Assembly (NCBI GenBank): GCA_050945915.1
Contig: JBMNTV010000002.1
Coordinates: 8,227-72,226 of the forward strand
Direction: 5' to 3'
Origin: CALNBC01 sp050945915
Lineage (GTDB): Bacteria; Bacillota; Clostridia; Christensenellales; CALWSW01
Length of the DNA: 64,000 nucleotides
Under the pieces are notes generated by a model that was not told the DNA's origin, searched no databases, and was given only the letters and a program-made list of their open reading frames with translations. This document shows, in pieces, positions 1-9,181 of the stretch; positions within the stretch are counted from its first letter, which is position 1; the number at the start of each line of letters is the position of its first letter. The translations under genes were made by a program, and so were the position numbers.

Positions 1-75
1 GGCACCAGCATGTCCAGCAACCCCATTCAGCTCACCCAGGAACAGTGGGAGGAGTTCTTTACCACCATCATGTAA
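1..75 (+). CDS. C-terminal end of an unidentified protein (partial)
   Basis: An open frame enters from the left edge and ends at a TAA at 73-75, giving about 24 residues that end in EEFFTTIM. The tail is polar and then Phe-rich. The piece is too short to recognise a family, and no upstream part is visible. An intrinsic terminator lies about 190 bases downstream on the same strand, which fits a gene end here. Confidence 0.5.
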   Translation, partial: GTSMSSNPIQLTQEQWEEFFTTIM

Positions 76-262
76 ACCAAAAAGGGAAGGGGGACCTTTT
101 TCGCATATGCTCTGCGGCGAGGACCGCGCTCCTTCCTCGCCGCGGAGCAACCCGTGGCTTGTGTCCTGTGCTTATTGCAGCTTTTCGTAGCACCGACCTG
201 CTCTGCCCCGCCGGATTCCAACGAACCCCCTGCCGCTTGGATTTTGGGCAGGGCGAGCAATC

Positions 263-288
263 AGACCCGCTTTTCGCGGGTCTTTTTC
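263..288 (+). terminator. Intrinsic terminator
   Basis: The stem agacccgc/gcgggtct with a TTTT loop is followed by TTTTTC. It lies in the 345-base gap between the partial gene at 1-75 and the amidase-like gene, and probably ends the upstream transcript. I see no other gene in 76-420. Confidence 0.75.
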
Positions 289-420
289 GTTCCATCCGCC
301 GGAATCCGCGCGGGATGCTTTCCTTACAGTCCCTTCGCAAAAGCAGCTTTTTCCCGATTTGAGTCGCCCTCACGCCCCACCTCCCCTTTCCATATATTAA
401 TCGGGAAGGTGGGATCGACG

Positions 421-906
421 TTGCGCACTATTCCGTATAACCGCCCCGCGGCGGTGGCGTATGCCGAGCGCTGGGCCCTTTCCCGCAACCCGGCGTATTA
501 CGATTTCGAAAACCTGGGCGGGGACTGCACGAATTTCGCCTCCCAATGCATTTTCGCGGGCTGCGGCGTGATGAACTACACCCCCGTCACCGGCTGGTTT
601 TACATTTCCGCCAACAACCGCACCGCCTCCTGGACGGGGGTGGAATTCCTGTACCGCTTCCTGGTGAACAACCAAAGCGTCGGCCCCTTTGCCCGGGTCG
701 TTTCCCGAAACGAGGTGCTGCCGGGGGACATCGTCCAACTAGGGCGGGCAGACGGCACCTTTTATCATTCACCTGTCGTCCTTGGCGTGAGTCAGGGCGA
801 AATCTATGTCGCCGCCCACACCTACGACGCCCTGTGGCGTCCCCTTTCCACCTATTCCTATGCCCGCTTGCGCTGTCTGCACATCGAGGGCGCCCGGGTC
901 TGGTGA
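421..906 (+). CDS. Small Amidase_6-type (putative amidase domain) protein
   Basis: A 161-residue protein, read from the TTG at 421 because an AAGGTGG sequence sits about nine bases upstream and homology-like sequence begins right there. The frame is open further upstream, but that part is low in coding character. The core GGDCTNFASQ carries the cysteine expected of the NlpC/P60-like Amidase_6 family. HSPVV and the later AAHTYD supply candidate histidine partners. Only the catalytic domain is present, with no signal peptide or membrane segment, so a spore or cytosolic location is possible. It lies 98 bases upstream of ku and may be co-transcribed with it. The substrate is unknown. Confidence 0.7.
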   Translation: MRTIPYNRPAAVAYAERWALSRNPAYYDFENLGGDCTNFASQCIFAGCGVMNYTPVTGWFYISANNRTASWTGVEFLYRFLVNNQSVGPFARVVSRNEVLPGDIVQLGRADGTFYHSPVVLGVSQGEIYVAAHTYDALWRPLSTYSYARLRCLHIEGARVW

Positions 907-1004
907 ACTTTTTGCCGGATTCCCCCTGCCCTTTGCCTCCGCCCTGTTGCGTTGCCGGATATGCGTCCATCCGGCTGGAAACACTAGGGCCGGAGGTGTT
1001 TTTT

Positions 1005-1778
1005 ATGATATCCCGCAAATCCATCATTACCTTCGGGATGGTCGCCATCCCCATCGCCATGTATACCGCCACCCAGGACAACGACATCCATTTCAACCAG
1101 TTGCATAAAGAAGACAACAGCCGCATCCGATACAAGAAAACCTGCGCCCACTGCGGCAAGGAGGTCAAGGCGCAGGACATCGTCAAAGGCTTTGAGTACG
1201 ACGAGGGCAAATACGTGGTCATCACCGACGAGGAGATTGAAAAGATCAAGACGGAAAAGGAAAAATCCATCCAGATCCTGCACTTTGCCCAACTGAACCA
1301 GATCTCCCCCGTGTATTACGACAAAACCTATCAGGTTACGCCCCAGCCCGGGGGCGAAAAGCCCTTCGAACTGCTGCGCCGCGCCCTGCTTGCCGAGCAG
1401 AAGATCGCCATCGGCAAGGCGGTGCTGGGCACGAAGGACACGCTGATGGCCATCATCCCCAGAGAAGACGGGATGCTGATTTCCACGATGTTTTACGCCG
1501 ACGACATCCGGGAATTGCAAAAACCCTATCCCAGACCCGAAGTCTCGGAACAGGAGCTGGACATGGCCAAGCTGCTCATCAATTCGATGGACACCCCCTT
1601 TGACCCGGAGCAGTACAAGGACGAGTACCAGGAAAAGCTGCGCGCCCTGATCCAGACGAAAATTTCCGGAAAAGAAGTCATCGCCGCCCAGCCCGAAGAA
1701 CCCGGCAAGGTCATCGACCTCATGGAGGCCCTCAAGGCCAGCGTTGAAAAGGCCCAGAAGGAAAAGGCCCTGGCATAA
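1005..1778 (+). CDS. ku: Ku protein, non-homologous end-joining DNA end-binding factor
   Basis: A 257-residue bacterial Ku. The start at 1005 has GGAGGTG seven bases upstream. The N-terminus (SIITFGMVAIPI) and the CAHCGKEV followed by VKGFEYDEGKYVV are typical of the Ku beta-barrel family. The C-terminus is the short Lys/Glu-rich helix of bacterial Ku. Bacterial Ku forms a homodimeric ring on double-strand ends and recruits LigD. The stop codon overlaps the ligD start by one base, so the two are translationally coupled. In spore-formers this pair repairs breaks in dormant or germinating spores; that role is inferred here. Confidence 0.95.
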   Translation: MISRKSIITFGMVAIPIAMYTATQDNDIHFNQLHKEDNSRIRYKKTCAHCGKEVKAQDIVKGFEYDEGKYVVITDEEIEKIKTEKEKSIQILHFAQLNQISPVYYDKTYQVTPQPGGEKPFELLRRALLAEQKIAIGKAVLGTKDTLMAIIPREDGMLISTMFYADDIRELQKPYPRPEVSEQELDMAKLLINSMDTPFDPEQYKDEYQEKLRALIQTKISGKEVIAAQPEEPGKVIDLMEALKASVEKAQKEKALA

Positions 1779-4219
1779 TGGAAAACTCCCTGTTGGAATA
1801 CAGCCAAAAACGAAACTTCGCCATCACCCCGGAGCCCAAAGGCGGCGCAGAAGCTTCGGAGGACGAGCTCAGGTTCGTCGTTCAGCACCACATAGCCCGG
1901 GCGGATCATTACGATTTTCGCCTGGAATGGCGGGGCGCCCTTTTGAGCTGGGCGGTGCCCAAGGGCCCGTCCTTCAACCCCAAGGACAAGCGCCTGGCGG
2001 TTCATGTGGAGGACCACCCCCTGGAATACCGCCACTTTGAAGGCACCATCCCCAAGGGGGAATACGGCGGCGGAACGGTGATGCTGTGGGACGAAGGCAT
2101 TTGGGAGCCTTTGGGCAACGTGGACGAGGGGCTCAGCAGCGGTTCTTTAAAATTCGTTCTGCACGGAAAAAGGCTGCGGGGCAGGTGGGCGCTGATTCGC
2201 ATGAAGCCCAAACCGGGGGAAGGCGCGAACAACTGGCTGCTGCTCAAAGAAAGGGATGAATTTGCCCGGGAAGAGGACGGGATTTCGGTTCACACCACCA
2301 GCATCCGCACCGGCCGCACCATGGAGGAGATCGAACAAGGCACAAAGGAAACCCTGCCGAAAAACCCCTTTTCCCACACCGAAGTGCAGCTTGCCAAACT
2401 GGTTCGCAGCGTTCCCGAAGGGGAGGACTGGCTGTTTGAACTGAAGTACGACGGATACCGCATCGTCGCCTATGTGGAGGCAAACAGCGCGCGGCTGTTC
2501 ACGCGAAACGGCAACGATTACACCGGCCGGTTCCGGCGGGTCGCGGACGCCCTCATCGACTGGGCAGCGGGGCGCGCCCTGGTGCTGGACGGGGAAATGG
2601 CGGTCACCGACGAACAGGGCAGGACGGATTTCCAGGCTCTGCAGGGCGCCATCAAAAACCCCGCGGGCAAAAACCTTACCTATATCGTCTTCGACCTTCT
2701 GGCGCTCAACGGCGAGGATTTGCGCCATCGCCCCCTGATTGAGCGCAAAGAACTGCTGGAAGAACTGATGCAAAATGCCCCAAAGGCGCTGCATTACAGC
2801 CGGCATGTGAAGGGCAACGGAAAAGAGAGCTTCGCCGCCGCCTGCCGGATGGGGTTGGAGGGCATCGTGGGCAAACGGGCGGATTCCACCTACACCGGCA
2901 CGCGAGACGGCAGCTGGATCAAGCTCAAATGCGGCGCAAGGCAGGAGTTCGTCGTCGGCGGATACACCCGCACCGCCAAAAAAACGCGCGGGTTCAGCGC
3001 GCTGCTGCTCGGCGTCTACGAAAACGGGGAGCTGGTCTACGCGGGCCGCGCGGGCACGGGCTTTTCCCGGTCGACGATGGAGGAGCTTTCGCAAAAATTC
3101 GAACCCCTGATCCGGCAAAACTGCCCCTTCCAAACGACGCCCAAAAAGCGGTCGGACGAAATATTGACCTGGCTTTCCCCCGAACTGGCGGCAGAAATCC
3201 AGTTCGCCGAGTGGACCGATGAAGGGCTTTTGCGCCAGGCGAGTTTCAAGGGCCTGCGGACGGACAAGGACCCCAAAAAGATCCAAAGGGAACAGGCAAA
3301 GGACCAGGAGCTTTTGCCTTCGCAAAACCAGCAGGAGGAACGCCCCGTGGAAGCAAATCAAAACAGCATCACCGTGGCGGGGGTGCGCATCTCCAGCCCG
3401 GACAAGGTGATCTTCGAAAACCCCGCCATCACCAAGGCGGAGGTGGCGCAGTATTACGAAAACGTGGCGGAGCGCATGCTGCCCTATGTCCGCCGCCGCG
3501 TTTTGAGCATCCTGCGCTGCCCCAAGGGGGTCATGCAATCCTGCTTTTATAAAAAGCACCCCGGCCCGGGCAGCAAGGGCATTTTCACCATACCCGTCAC
3601 CAACAGCGAAGGCGAAACCGAGGAGTATTTTTACATCGAGGATATTGCCGGCCTTGTATCCGAAGCTCAGATGGGCACGCTGGAATTCCACACCTGGGGC
3701 AGCCGGGTCGATGCCCTGGAACAGCCGGATATGATGGTCTTTGACTTGGATCCGGACGAGGGGCTGGACCTTTCCGCCGTGCGCCAGGGGGTTTGGGACC
3801 TCAAAGGCGTCCTTTCGGAGCTTTCCCTCACCGCCTTCCTCAAGACCAGCGGCGGCAAGGGTTATCACGTCGTGGTGCCCTTTTTGCCCTCCGTCCCCTG
3901 GGATGTTTTTTACGACTTTTCCAAGCGGGTGGCTGCGGTGCTGGAAAGCAAATGGCCGGACAGATACACCACCAACGTCCGCAAAAACAAGCGGGCAAAC
4001 AAGATTTTCATCGACTGGATGCGAAACGGCAGGGGCGCCACCAGCGTTGCCCCCTATTCCCTGCGGGCGCGGCCCGGGGCGAAGGTATCCATGCCCATCG
4101 CCTGGGAGGAACTCAACACCATCGCCCCGGGAGATATCACCATGGAAAAAGCGCTTCAGCGCATCGTGGGCGAAGACCCGTGGAAGGGCTTCTTTGAAAT
4201 CCAACAGATGCTAAAATAG
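1778..4219 (+). CDS. ligD: LigD, multifunctional NHEJ ligase with PE, ligase and polymerase domains
   Basis: An 813-residue protein with three domains. The 3'-phosphoesterase (about 25-165) has HHIARADHYDFRL and GEYGGGTV. The ATP-dependent ligase (about 200-505) has the adenylated Lys223 in ELKYDGYR, with the later nucleotidyltransferase motifs GIVGKRADS and WIKLKCG. The primase-like polymerase (about 530-813) has the metal-binding FDLDPDEG. The order PE-LIG-POL is that known from Pseudomonas, unlike the LIG-POL protein of Bacillus or the POL-PE-LIG of mycobacteria. It prepares, fills and seals Ku-bound ends. It directly follows ku with a one-base overlap. All catalytic motifs look intact. 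Confidence 0.96.
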   Translation: MENSLLEYSQKRNFAITPEPKGGAEASEDELRFVVQHHIARADHYDFRLEWRGALLSWAVPKGPSFNPKDKRLAVHVEDHPLEYRHFEGTIPKGEYGGGTVMLWDEGIWEPLGNVDEGLSSGSLKFVLHGKRLRGRWALIRMKPKPGEGANNWLLLKERDEFAREEDGISVHTTSIRTGRTMEEIEQGTKETLPKNPFSHTEVQLAKLVRSVPEGEDWLFELKYDGYRIVAYVEANSARLFTRNGNDYTGRFRRVADALIDWAAGRALVLDGEMAVTDEQGRTDFQALQGAIKNPAGKNLTYIVFDLLALNGEDLRHRPLIERKELLEELMQNAPKALHYSRHVKGNGKESFAAACRMGLEGIVGKRADSTYTGTRDGSWIKLKCGARQEFVVGGYTRTAKKTRGFSALLLGVYENGELVYAGRAGTGFSRSTMEELSQKFEPLIRQNCPFQTTPKKRSDEILTWLSPELAAEIQFAEWTDEGLLRQASFKGLRTDKDPKKIQREQAKDQELLPSQNQQEERPVEANQNSITVAGVRISSPDKVIFENPAITKAEVAQYYENVAERMLPYVRRRVLSILRCPKGVMQSCFYKKHPGPGSKGIFTIPVTNSEGETEEYFYIEDIAGLVSEAQMGTLEFHTWGSRVDALEQPDMMVFDLDPDEGLDLSAVRQGVWDLKGVLSELSLTAFLKTSGGKGYHVVVPFLPSVPWDVFYDFSKRVAAVLESKWPDRYTTNVRKNKRANKIFIDWMRNGRGATSVAPYSLRARPGAKVSMPIAWEELNTIAPGDITMEKALQRIVGEDPWKGFFEIQQMLK

Positions 4220-4287
4220 TACCATGCCTAATAAAAAGCAAACCCGAAAAAACGCCGCGGGATCCGCCACTGATGTGATTTTTGGGC

Positions 4288-4333
4288 ACAAAAAACCGCC
4301 TTGCTCTGCGCTTGGCGGTTATTTGAGTTTTTT
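4288..4333 (+). terminator. Probable intrinsic terminator after ku-ligD
   Basis: The stem aaccgcc/ggcggtt has a 13-base loop and is followed by ATTTGAGTTTTTT. It lies 75 bases after the ligD stop. The A tract on the left means it could also act leftward. Confidence 0.6.
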
Positions 4334-4462
4334 GCCATCTGTGTTTCGGCCTTTGCTTCCTTCCTGTTCGTCCCCTGTCCCCATGCAAGCACCCGCCGCA
4401 GACAGGTGCCGGCCGCAACCGCCCGCTTTCGAACCGTTTCCCAACCCCGATTATGCCGATGC

Positions 4463-4494
4463 AAGAAAAAACGGCCACTCTGGAGTGACCGTTT
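4463..4494 (-). terminator. Native terminator of the tRNA-Thr gene, now displaced
   Basis: On the minus strand a hairpin (aaacgg, one mismatch, cactc stem) is followed by six T residues. It starts immediately after the displaced tRNA 3' fragment at 4494-4539. It is what one expects downstream of the tRNA before the island inserted. Confidence 0.7.
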
Positions 4495-4539
4495 GGAGCT
4501 GATGAGCAGATTCGAACTGCCTACCTCCTCATTACCAAT
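4494..4539 (-). repeat. Left attachment-site repeat: displaced 3' half of tRNA-Thr
   Basis: These 46 bases are identical to 21162-21207, the 3' part of the intact tRNA-Thr from the anticodon loop to CCA. Identity stops at 4540, which would lie in the anticodon stem. The copy has no 5' half, so it is not a gene; it marks the chromosome/island junction next to the integrase. Confidence 0.9.
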
Positions 4540-4644
4540 AATGATGCTTTTCAACTCCACGATTTCCCCTTTATCTGGATAAGCCAAGTATAACTTGTGC
4601 TCGGCTTGCGAGTCCAGATATTGGGGCGTAACTTATGCGGTTTT

Positions 4645-5583
4645 CTACCGGTCGGTCAGAAACGCGGTGAGCTTGCCGGTCTGCCCCTTGTGGTGGGACA
4701 GGCGTAAATGGGTGTAGATGTCCAGCGTGATCTGGATGCTGGAATGGCCCGCCCACACCTGGGCTGTTTTGACATCAACCCCTGCTTCGTACAGCAGGGT
4801 GATATAGGTGTGCCGCAATTGCTTGGACGTAATCTTTGTGCCCAAGCCTTTTATTGCGTTCTTCCAATACGTTCGGAAGGATGTGAGTGACATAAGCCCT
4901 CCGCGGTGGTTCGGAAAAACATAGTCCGAAGTGCGGATGCAATACAGTTTGTTGAGCAAGCTGTGCAAATTCGGTTCCGCGATCGGTACGGTGCGTATCC
5001 CCGCTTCGCTTTTGGGAGGTTTGATCATACCTTGGTTGGTTACATAAGAGACGGATTTTGTTACGTGGATCTTGCGGGACTCAAAACAAATATCGTCCCA
5101 AGTGAGGGCAAGCCCCTCACCGCGTCGCAAACCGGTGTAGAGGTAGAGTAACATCAACGGGTCAGCCAGGGCATCAATTTGACGAATTGCTTCATCGCCA
5201 AGAATGATAGGCTTATTCTTTGAGATTCTGGGCAACCGGATTTTTAATGCCGGGTTGCGGTCTAAAAACTCATTGATGTACCCAAACTCCAATATCTGTG
5301 AAAGTCGTCCAACATAGTACTGAATGGACGAGGGCGCACACCCTTCTGCAATCAGTTGAGAAACAAACCAATCGATGTGGTACGGCTTAATAAGCCGCAC
5401 GTCACGCTCTCCGAAGCGCGGGATGATGTGACGGTTTATTTCGTACATGTAATTTTGAAGGGTTTTTTGCGTTATGTAACATCCTTGAACTGTTTTCCAC
5501 AATTCAGTCAGCATTGAGAGCGTAACGATTTCGCCGTTGGTCAATGCTGTTTCGACCTTTTTAAGTATCGCTGTATCCATCAT
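4645..5583 (-). CDS. Tyrosine recombinase (site-specific integrase)
   Basis: About 312 residues from the ATG at 5583, which has GGGG a few bases upstream; a TTG four codons earlier is possible. An N-terminal SAM-like core-binding domain (about 25-110) precedes the catalytic domain. Counting from that TTG: Arg157 in TGLRRGE, Arg261 in KQLRHTY (Lys replaces the usual first His of HxxR), His284 in WAGHSS and nucleophile Tyr294 in DIYTH. It should integrate and excise the island at tRNA-Thr. It lies next to the displaced tRNA fragment and is transcribed toward it. No excisionase is recognisable nearby. Confidence 0.93.
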   Translation of the reverse strand: MMDTAILKKVETALTNGEIVTLSMLTELWKTVQGCYITQKTLQNYMYEINRHIIPRFGERDVRLIKPYHIDWFVSQLIAEGCAPSSIQYYVGRLSQILEFGYINEFLDRNPALKIRLPRISKNKPIILGDEAIRQIDALADPLMLLYLYTGLRRGEGLALTWDDICFESRKIHVTKSVSYVTNQGMIKPPKSEAGIRTVPIAEPNLHSLLNKLYCIRTSDYVFPNHRGGLMSLTSFRTYWKNAIKGLGTKITSKQLRHTYITLLYEAGVDVKTAQVWAGHSSIQITLDIYTHLRLSHHKGQTGKLTAFLTDR

Positions 5584-5797
5584 ATATATCCCCAATCTGT
5601 TAAATTGTTGTCAGAGTAATATGACGGATTGTTCCGATTTACACAGTTAGTTGTGCATATTGTCCGTTGAGTGGGTGACGCACTGCTTTGCTGTTTTGAC
5701 TCGATATGTCGGACTCACGACGACGTTAAGCGCTTTCGCCGAGTTTGGTAACGCTGTTTGCTTTCAGCAATATTCTGTTTTCAAGGTGCTTATCAAG

Positions 5798-5820
5798 GTA
5801 CATGTATAAGATACATGTAC
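5798..5820. repeat. Perfect inverted repeat upstream of the integrase
   Basis: Arms gtacatgta and tacatgtac (nine bases each) flank a five-base spacer. It sits in the gene-poor stretch 5584-6550, about 215 bases upstream of int, and could be an operator or a recombinase arm site. Just to its right (about 5826-5870) is a dyad aaaacgtgttttt-like sequence that resembles one at 18583-18630. Confidence 0.55.
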
Positions 5821-5989
5821 AGTAACAAGCTGTCAAATTTTTAGTCAAAAACGTGTTTTTGTATGATTTTCGCAATATTTTTCAAATTTTTACTTGTCTA
5901 ATATCAAAATCTGTTACCAAGAGGTATACCCTGGCGGATAAAATGTGGCTGGATAGCGTGAAACAAAGAAACTGATAAATCAGCCTGGC

Positions 5990-6158
5990 AACTTCGTCCC
6001 AAGTTGGGACGAAGTTGCAGAAGATGTCTCGGGCAAAAAGCTGAAAAATCAACTTGGGACACTTCGTCCCAAGTTGGGACGAAGTCGCGGAGCGGTTGAT
6101 CGAACGAATAAGCTAATAAATTGGTCTGGGTCACTTCGGCCCAACTTGGGCCGAAGTG
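5990..6158. repeat. Array of three long palindromes, 70-72 bp apart
   Basis: Palindromes at 5990-6016, 6061-6085 and 6132-6158 share the core cgtcccaagttgggacg with 12-13-base arms. The third has paired changes (T:A to G:C on both arms, centre G to C) that preserve symmetry. The bases between them are also partly alike (for example a TGATTTATCAG-like stretch), so these are three tandem units of about 70 bp. The same core occurs twice inside parB. No convincing gene covers the array. An iteron-like or centromere-like site is an inference. Confidence 0.85.
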
Positions 6159-6551
6159 TTAGGCCGATTGTCTTGACGGAAATTCGTGCAACTACATTTT
6201 AAATTTTCTAGAAATATGAATCCACAGAAGTACGTTGACAGGAAATACGCGGCAATCGATATATTGGAGAATTTACTTATTCGTATTATAAGATGTTATC
6301 ACCGCTATGCTGTTGGCAAGCTTGGAGAAAGGAAACAACGATGACTGATTAACATTGAGAAATTTGGCAACATTGAAGCGTTCTGACAGTTGGTCCAAAA
6401 GTACACAGGCTATCAGAATAGCGACGATCGTCCGCTTTCCGAACTTGCCGCGCATATCCTTATCACCGCCCTGTTACAGACAATGCCAGCTTCTACCCTG
6501 CGAGGCTTGGAGCGGTTCATTTCCGACTCCAACAAGCTATCAGCTTGTTCA

Positions 6552-7015
6552 TGGCATACTCAAACAATATTTCAAAGAGATTGCTGAGAACGTCATTAAA
6601 GTTGAGGACATCATCAATGTTATCGATAACCGCCGTAAGCTGCACAAGGTAACAAAGTCCAAATCCGTGTTCCCTACAGACGATAGCCTGCTGAAAATGC
6701 TGTATCTGGCTATGGTGGACATCACGAGAAAATGGACCGGGCTTGGAGCGTCATCCACGCACAAATGCCGTTTCTTCGCCGAGCGCATGCCTGGTTAACA
6801 CCACAGGCGACGGACGTCAATGGTAAACGAGCGGCTGCGCCGCCCTTGACATCCGCCCCCCCGCTGGGCGTTGTGTTGCTAACAAGGCGGCAACGAACCA
6901 GTCCGCTGCCGCCTTTCAAAATTTTGCTCCGTTTTGCACCCTCGTTTGCAGTTTACACAGAATACGGGATACACCCTAACGACACAGGGCAAGGTCCAAC
7001 CTTGCCCCTAATTAC
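6552..7015 (+). pseudogene. IS256-family transposase relic (C-terminal part) and IS end
   Basis: The reading TKSKSVFPTDD, then LLKMLYLAMVDITRKWTG, is the characteristic C-terminal region of IS256-type mutator transposases. The expected continuation WSVIHAQM and FFAERMP appears in shifted frames, so at least two indels break it. The N-terminal two thirds are missing or unrecognisable. Beyond it, about 6950-7010 resembles an IS right end, with a perfect hairpin (gggcaaggt/accttgccc) at 6987-7007 that may also stop transcription leaving the aldolase gene. Confidence 0.8.
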
Positions 7016-7109
7016 TAAATGAGATTATTTTGATTTTGAAGAATACACAAAATTTCCAACGCGACGCACAGTATATGGGATTGACCCATTTCTGGTCTAG
7101 CGAATGATA

Positions 7110-7817
7110 TTAAAACGTGTATTTCGAATAAAGTTCTTCGAAAATAGGTAGATCATCAACAATCTGGAAAGTGTTGCTTGCACTGACCAAATCAGCTCCT
7201 GCAGCAAAAGCACCCATCAAAATTGCCGTCGTCCAGTATTTGCCGTTGCCGGAAGCCTTGAGCCCCATGCCAAGCTCGTCCGCCTTCTTGCGCAACATCT
7301 GAATTCTATGCATCGGTGCGCCTACCTTATTATAGTCATAAGCCTTAATGTGCGTCGCGCCGCCCTCTTTAATCGCATCACACATGCGGAACATGTCATC
7401 CAAAGAATCGTTACACATAGTGAGAACTTTGATCTCGCCGTCGAAGCTTCCTTTTACAGCACGGACATACTCTGTAATGAGATCCCATCTGCGCATGGTC
7501 CATGCGGACATGTCGGGGTATACATCGATGGAACGGCAGCCTCCTTTGTACGCGATTTCCGCCTGCTTAGCGGCGGCGGCAGCGGGCATAAGGCCATCTT
7601 TAAAGTTGATCGGTGTAGACATAATAACGCCCGAACCATCCAGAAGGTCATGCACAAAACCGTGCCAATGATGGCTGGGGGAGAAGATTACACGAAATCC
7701 GTACTCAATGCCCTTCGTAACTTGGTCGGTAATTATTTTTTCATCATTGTCCCAAATGACATGTTCCAAGCGGCTTGCCAGCCATTTTTTGGTTACCAAT
7801 TCCCCGTTGAGATACAT
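7110..7817 (-). CDS. DeoC-like class I aldolase of the island cargo
   Basis: 235 residues; the start at 7817 has AGGAGG seven bases upstream. The protein follows the DeoC plan: Asp98 in RSIDVYPD, a candidate Schiff-base Lys158 in HIKAYDYNK, and Lys187 in LKASGNGK, matching the Asp, Lys and Lys of deoxyribose-phosphate aldolase. The KTSTGF signature of true DeoC is absent, so the substrate is probably a different phosphorylated sugar or sugar acid. It has its own promoter with an operator-like motif. With the FGGY kinase and SDR on the island it could form a kinase, oxidoreductase and aldolase route; that is an inference. Confidence 0.72.
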   Translation of the reverse strand: MYLNGELVTKKWLASRLEHVIWDNDEKIITDQVTKGIEYGFRVIFSPSHHWHGFVHDLLDGSGVIMSTPINFKDGLMPAAAAAKQAEIAYKGGCRSIDVYPDMSAWTMRRWDLITEYVRAVKGSFDGEIKVLTMCNDSLDDMFRMCDAIKEGGATHIKAYDYNKVGAPMHRIQMLRKKADELGMGLKASGNGKYWTTAILMGAFAAGADLVSASNTFQIVDDLPIFEELYSKYTF

Positions 7818-7898
7818 AATGTTTCCTCCTTCTATATTTAGAAAAGCTGATATGATAGAGTTAAAGATGCTATTATGCTCACCATCTCTATGTGCAAG

Positions 7899-7927
7899 AC
7901 TATATCACAACAAACCTGTATAGTCAA
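7899..7927 (-). promoter_or_regulatory. Promoter of the DeoC-like aldolase gene
   Basis: On the minus strand TTGACT (7927-7922) and TATAGT (7904-7899) are separated by 17 bases. The gene starts about 80 bases downstream. Confidence 0.7.
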
Positions 7928-7936
7928 TACTGCAAT

Positions 7937-7950
7937 ACGTGTTATACAAC
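7937..7950. promoter_or_regulatory. Operator-like motif upstream of the aldolase promoter
   Basis: acgtgttatacaac shares TGTTATAC with the sites at 11621 and 12494 (reverse orientation) and lies just upstream of the -35 box. It is a candidate site for the HutC/GntR regulator encoded at 8384-9115. Confidence 0.45.
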
Positions 7951-8065
7951 TAAGTTTTGACATAGTGCCGTGCAAAGATAAGAGTGTTGAGATGGTGAAA
8001 TAAGAAATATGCAAATAAACCCATCGATGTGGCGAGACGGACCATCGCAGACGAGTATGGAGAAG

Positions 8066-8146
8066 AAATGGTCTGCCCAAGTCTTTGTACCTGATTGGTA
8101 AGCTTTCGCAGTATCCGTTCTCCCGAGGACTGCCCGGCTCAATATA
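8066..8146 (-). pseudogene. IS3-family transposase relic (fragment 1)
   Basis: The minus strand reads YIEPGSPRENGYCES, the hallmark C-terminal motif of IS3-group OrfB integrases (usually PGSPWENGYIES), then loses homology after about 25 codons. The surrounding stretch 7960-8380 holds no intact gene. A diverged second copy of the same segment lies at 11950-12142. Confidence 0.75.
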
Positions 8147-8383
8147 ACCCGGCTTAATAATAAATAGTAAGTTTGCTCACCTTTTCTGCCTGGCTTTTTC
8201 CGTTGCCTCATTGACTTTTTGTTTACGGGCTTAAGGATTCGGCTGGGTGCTCTGGATTTTCCGGGGCGCCCGGCTTGTATTTTGTATGACGTCCCGCACA
8301 ACCTTTCACAAGCTCCATGCGCGTTGACCGATGTTGTCATACATGATAAGATTAATAAACATAAGATTTGAAGGAGCATGCAA

Positions 8384-9115
8384 ATGGCGACAAGAAACCG
8401 TTCGATCAGCACAGCAATGGAAGTTTCCCTGCGGGAACGCATTCAAAACGGCGAGTGGGCAGTGGATTGCGCCGTGCCTTCGGAAAACGAGCTCGCTCGG
8501 CAATATTCCGTCAGCCGCATGACTGCCCGCTCGGTGCTCACCCAGCTGGTCGGGGCCGGGTTGTTATACCGCATTCCGGGCAAGGGCACATTTGTGGCTC
8601 AGGAGCCCACCCTCGTGCTGCGGGATAGGGCGTTTTGCTCCATCCGGGAGCAGCTTACCAAACAGGGGCACAACGTTAGTACCCAGTTGCTCAGTATGGG
8701 AGAAATCGCTGCTACCGAATCTGTGGCAAAGAAGCTAGATCTGCATGAGAGTGCGCCCGTGTTGCAAGTGCATAAACTACGTTTTCTGGAAAGCAAGCCT
8801 ATCAGCCTACACACAAGCTTCTTTCCTCTTTCTCGTTGCCCCGGGCTCCAGCAATATGATTTTGTGGAGCGAGACAGCTGTGTTGTTATCGAGGAGCATT
8901 ACGGTATCAAGCGCGCCCGGGTCAAGGAAACGCTGGAATCCACACTTGCCACGTTCCAGGAAGCGTCCAAGCTAGGCATTCTGCCTGGCCACCCGTTGCT
9001 TCTGCTGGATAGCGTGGTCTATTCAACCGAAAAGTATCCCTATGAATATGCCAAAGTAGTGTATCGGGGAGATATGATCAAGATTTCCTTTGATTATGAG
9101 GACGACATTCGCTAG
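8384..9115 (+). CDS. GntR/HutC-family transcriptional regulator with UTRA domain
   Basis: 243 residues. The ATG at 8384 is preferred over 8378 because AAGGAG then sits seven bases away instead of one. Residues about 1-70 form the winged helix (VPSENELARQYSVSRMTAR; GLLYRIPGKGTFV). The rest is a UTRA effector domain. Such proteins usually repress sugar or sugar-acid genes and are released by a phosphorylated intermediate. It lies between the aldolase and the flavoenzyme genes, both of whose promoters carry a shared dyad-like motif, so it is the likely regulator of the cargo. Confidence 0.88.
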   Translation: MATRNRSISTAMEVSLRERIQNGEWAVDCAVPSENELARQYSVSRMTARSVLTQLVGAGLLYRIPGKGTFVAQEPTLVLRDRAFCSIREQLTKQGHNVSTQLLSMGEIAATESVAKKLDLHESAPVLQVHKLRFLESKPISLHTSFFPLSRCPGLQQYDFVERDSCVVIEEHYGIKRARVKETLESTLATFQEASKLGILPGHPLLLLDSVVYSTEKYPYEYAKVVYRGDMIKISFDYEDDIR

Positions 9116-9181
9116 GTGTATAACAAAATAGTCCGGTAGATTTAATTATACGTACCGTAGATCGTGAAACGGCATCAGATG

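Noticed and set aside
2147..4204. Long open frame antisense to ligD (685 codons)
   Set aside because: It is a GC-driven shadow of ligD: the ligD frame has all domain motifs, and the antisense product has no recognisable features and is Gly/Ala/Arg/His-rich.
4224..4502. Small plus-strand frames between ligD and the island
   Set aside because: They cross a terminator hairpin and the displaced tRNA terminator and have no coding character.
5904..6134. 77-codon frame across the palindrome array
   Set aside because: Its sequence is only the palindromes read as protein (FVPTWDEV, LRPNLG), with no ribosome site and no support as a gene.
5990..6158. Possible CRISPR array
   Set aside because: Repeats are long palindromes 70-72 bases apart, with the intervening bases also similar between units; only three units, and no cas genes.
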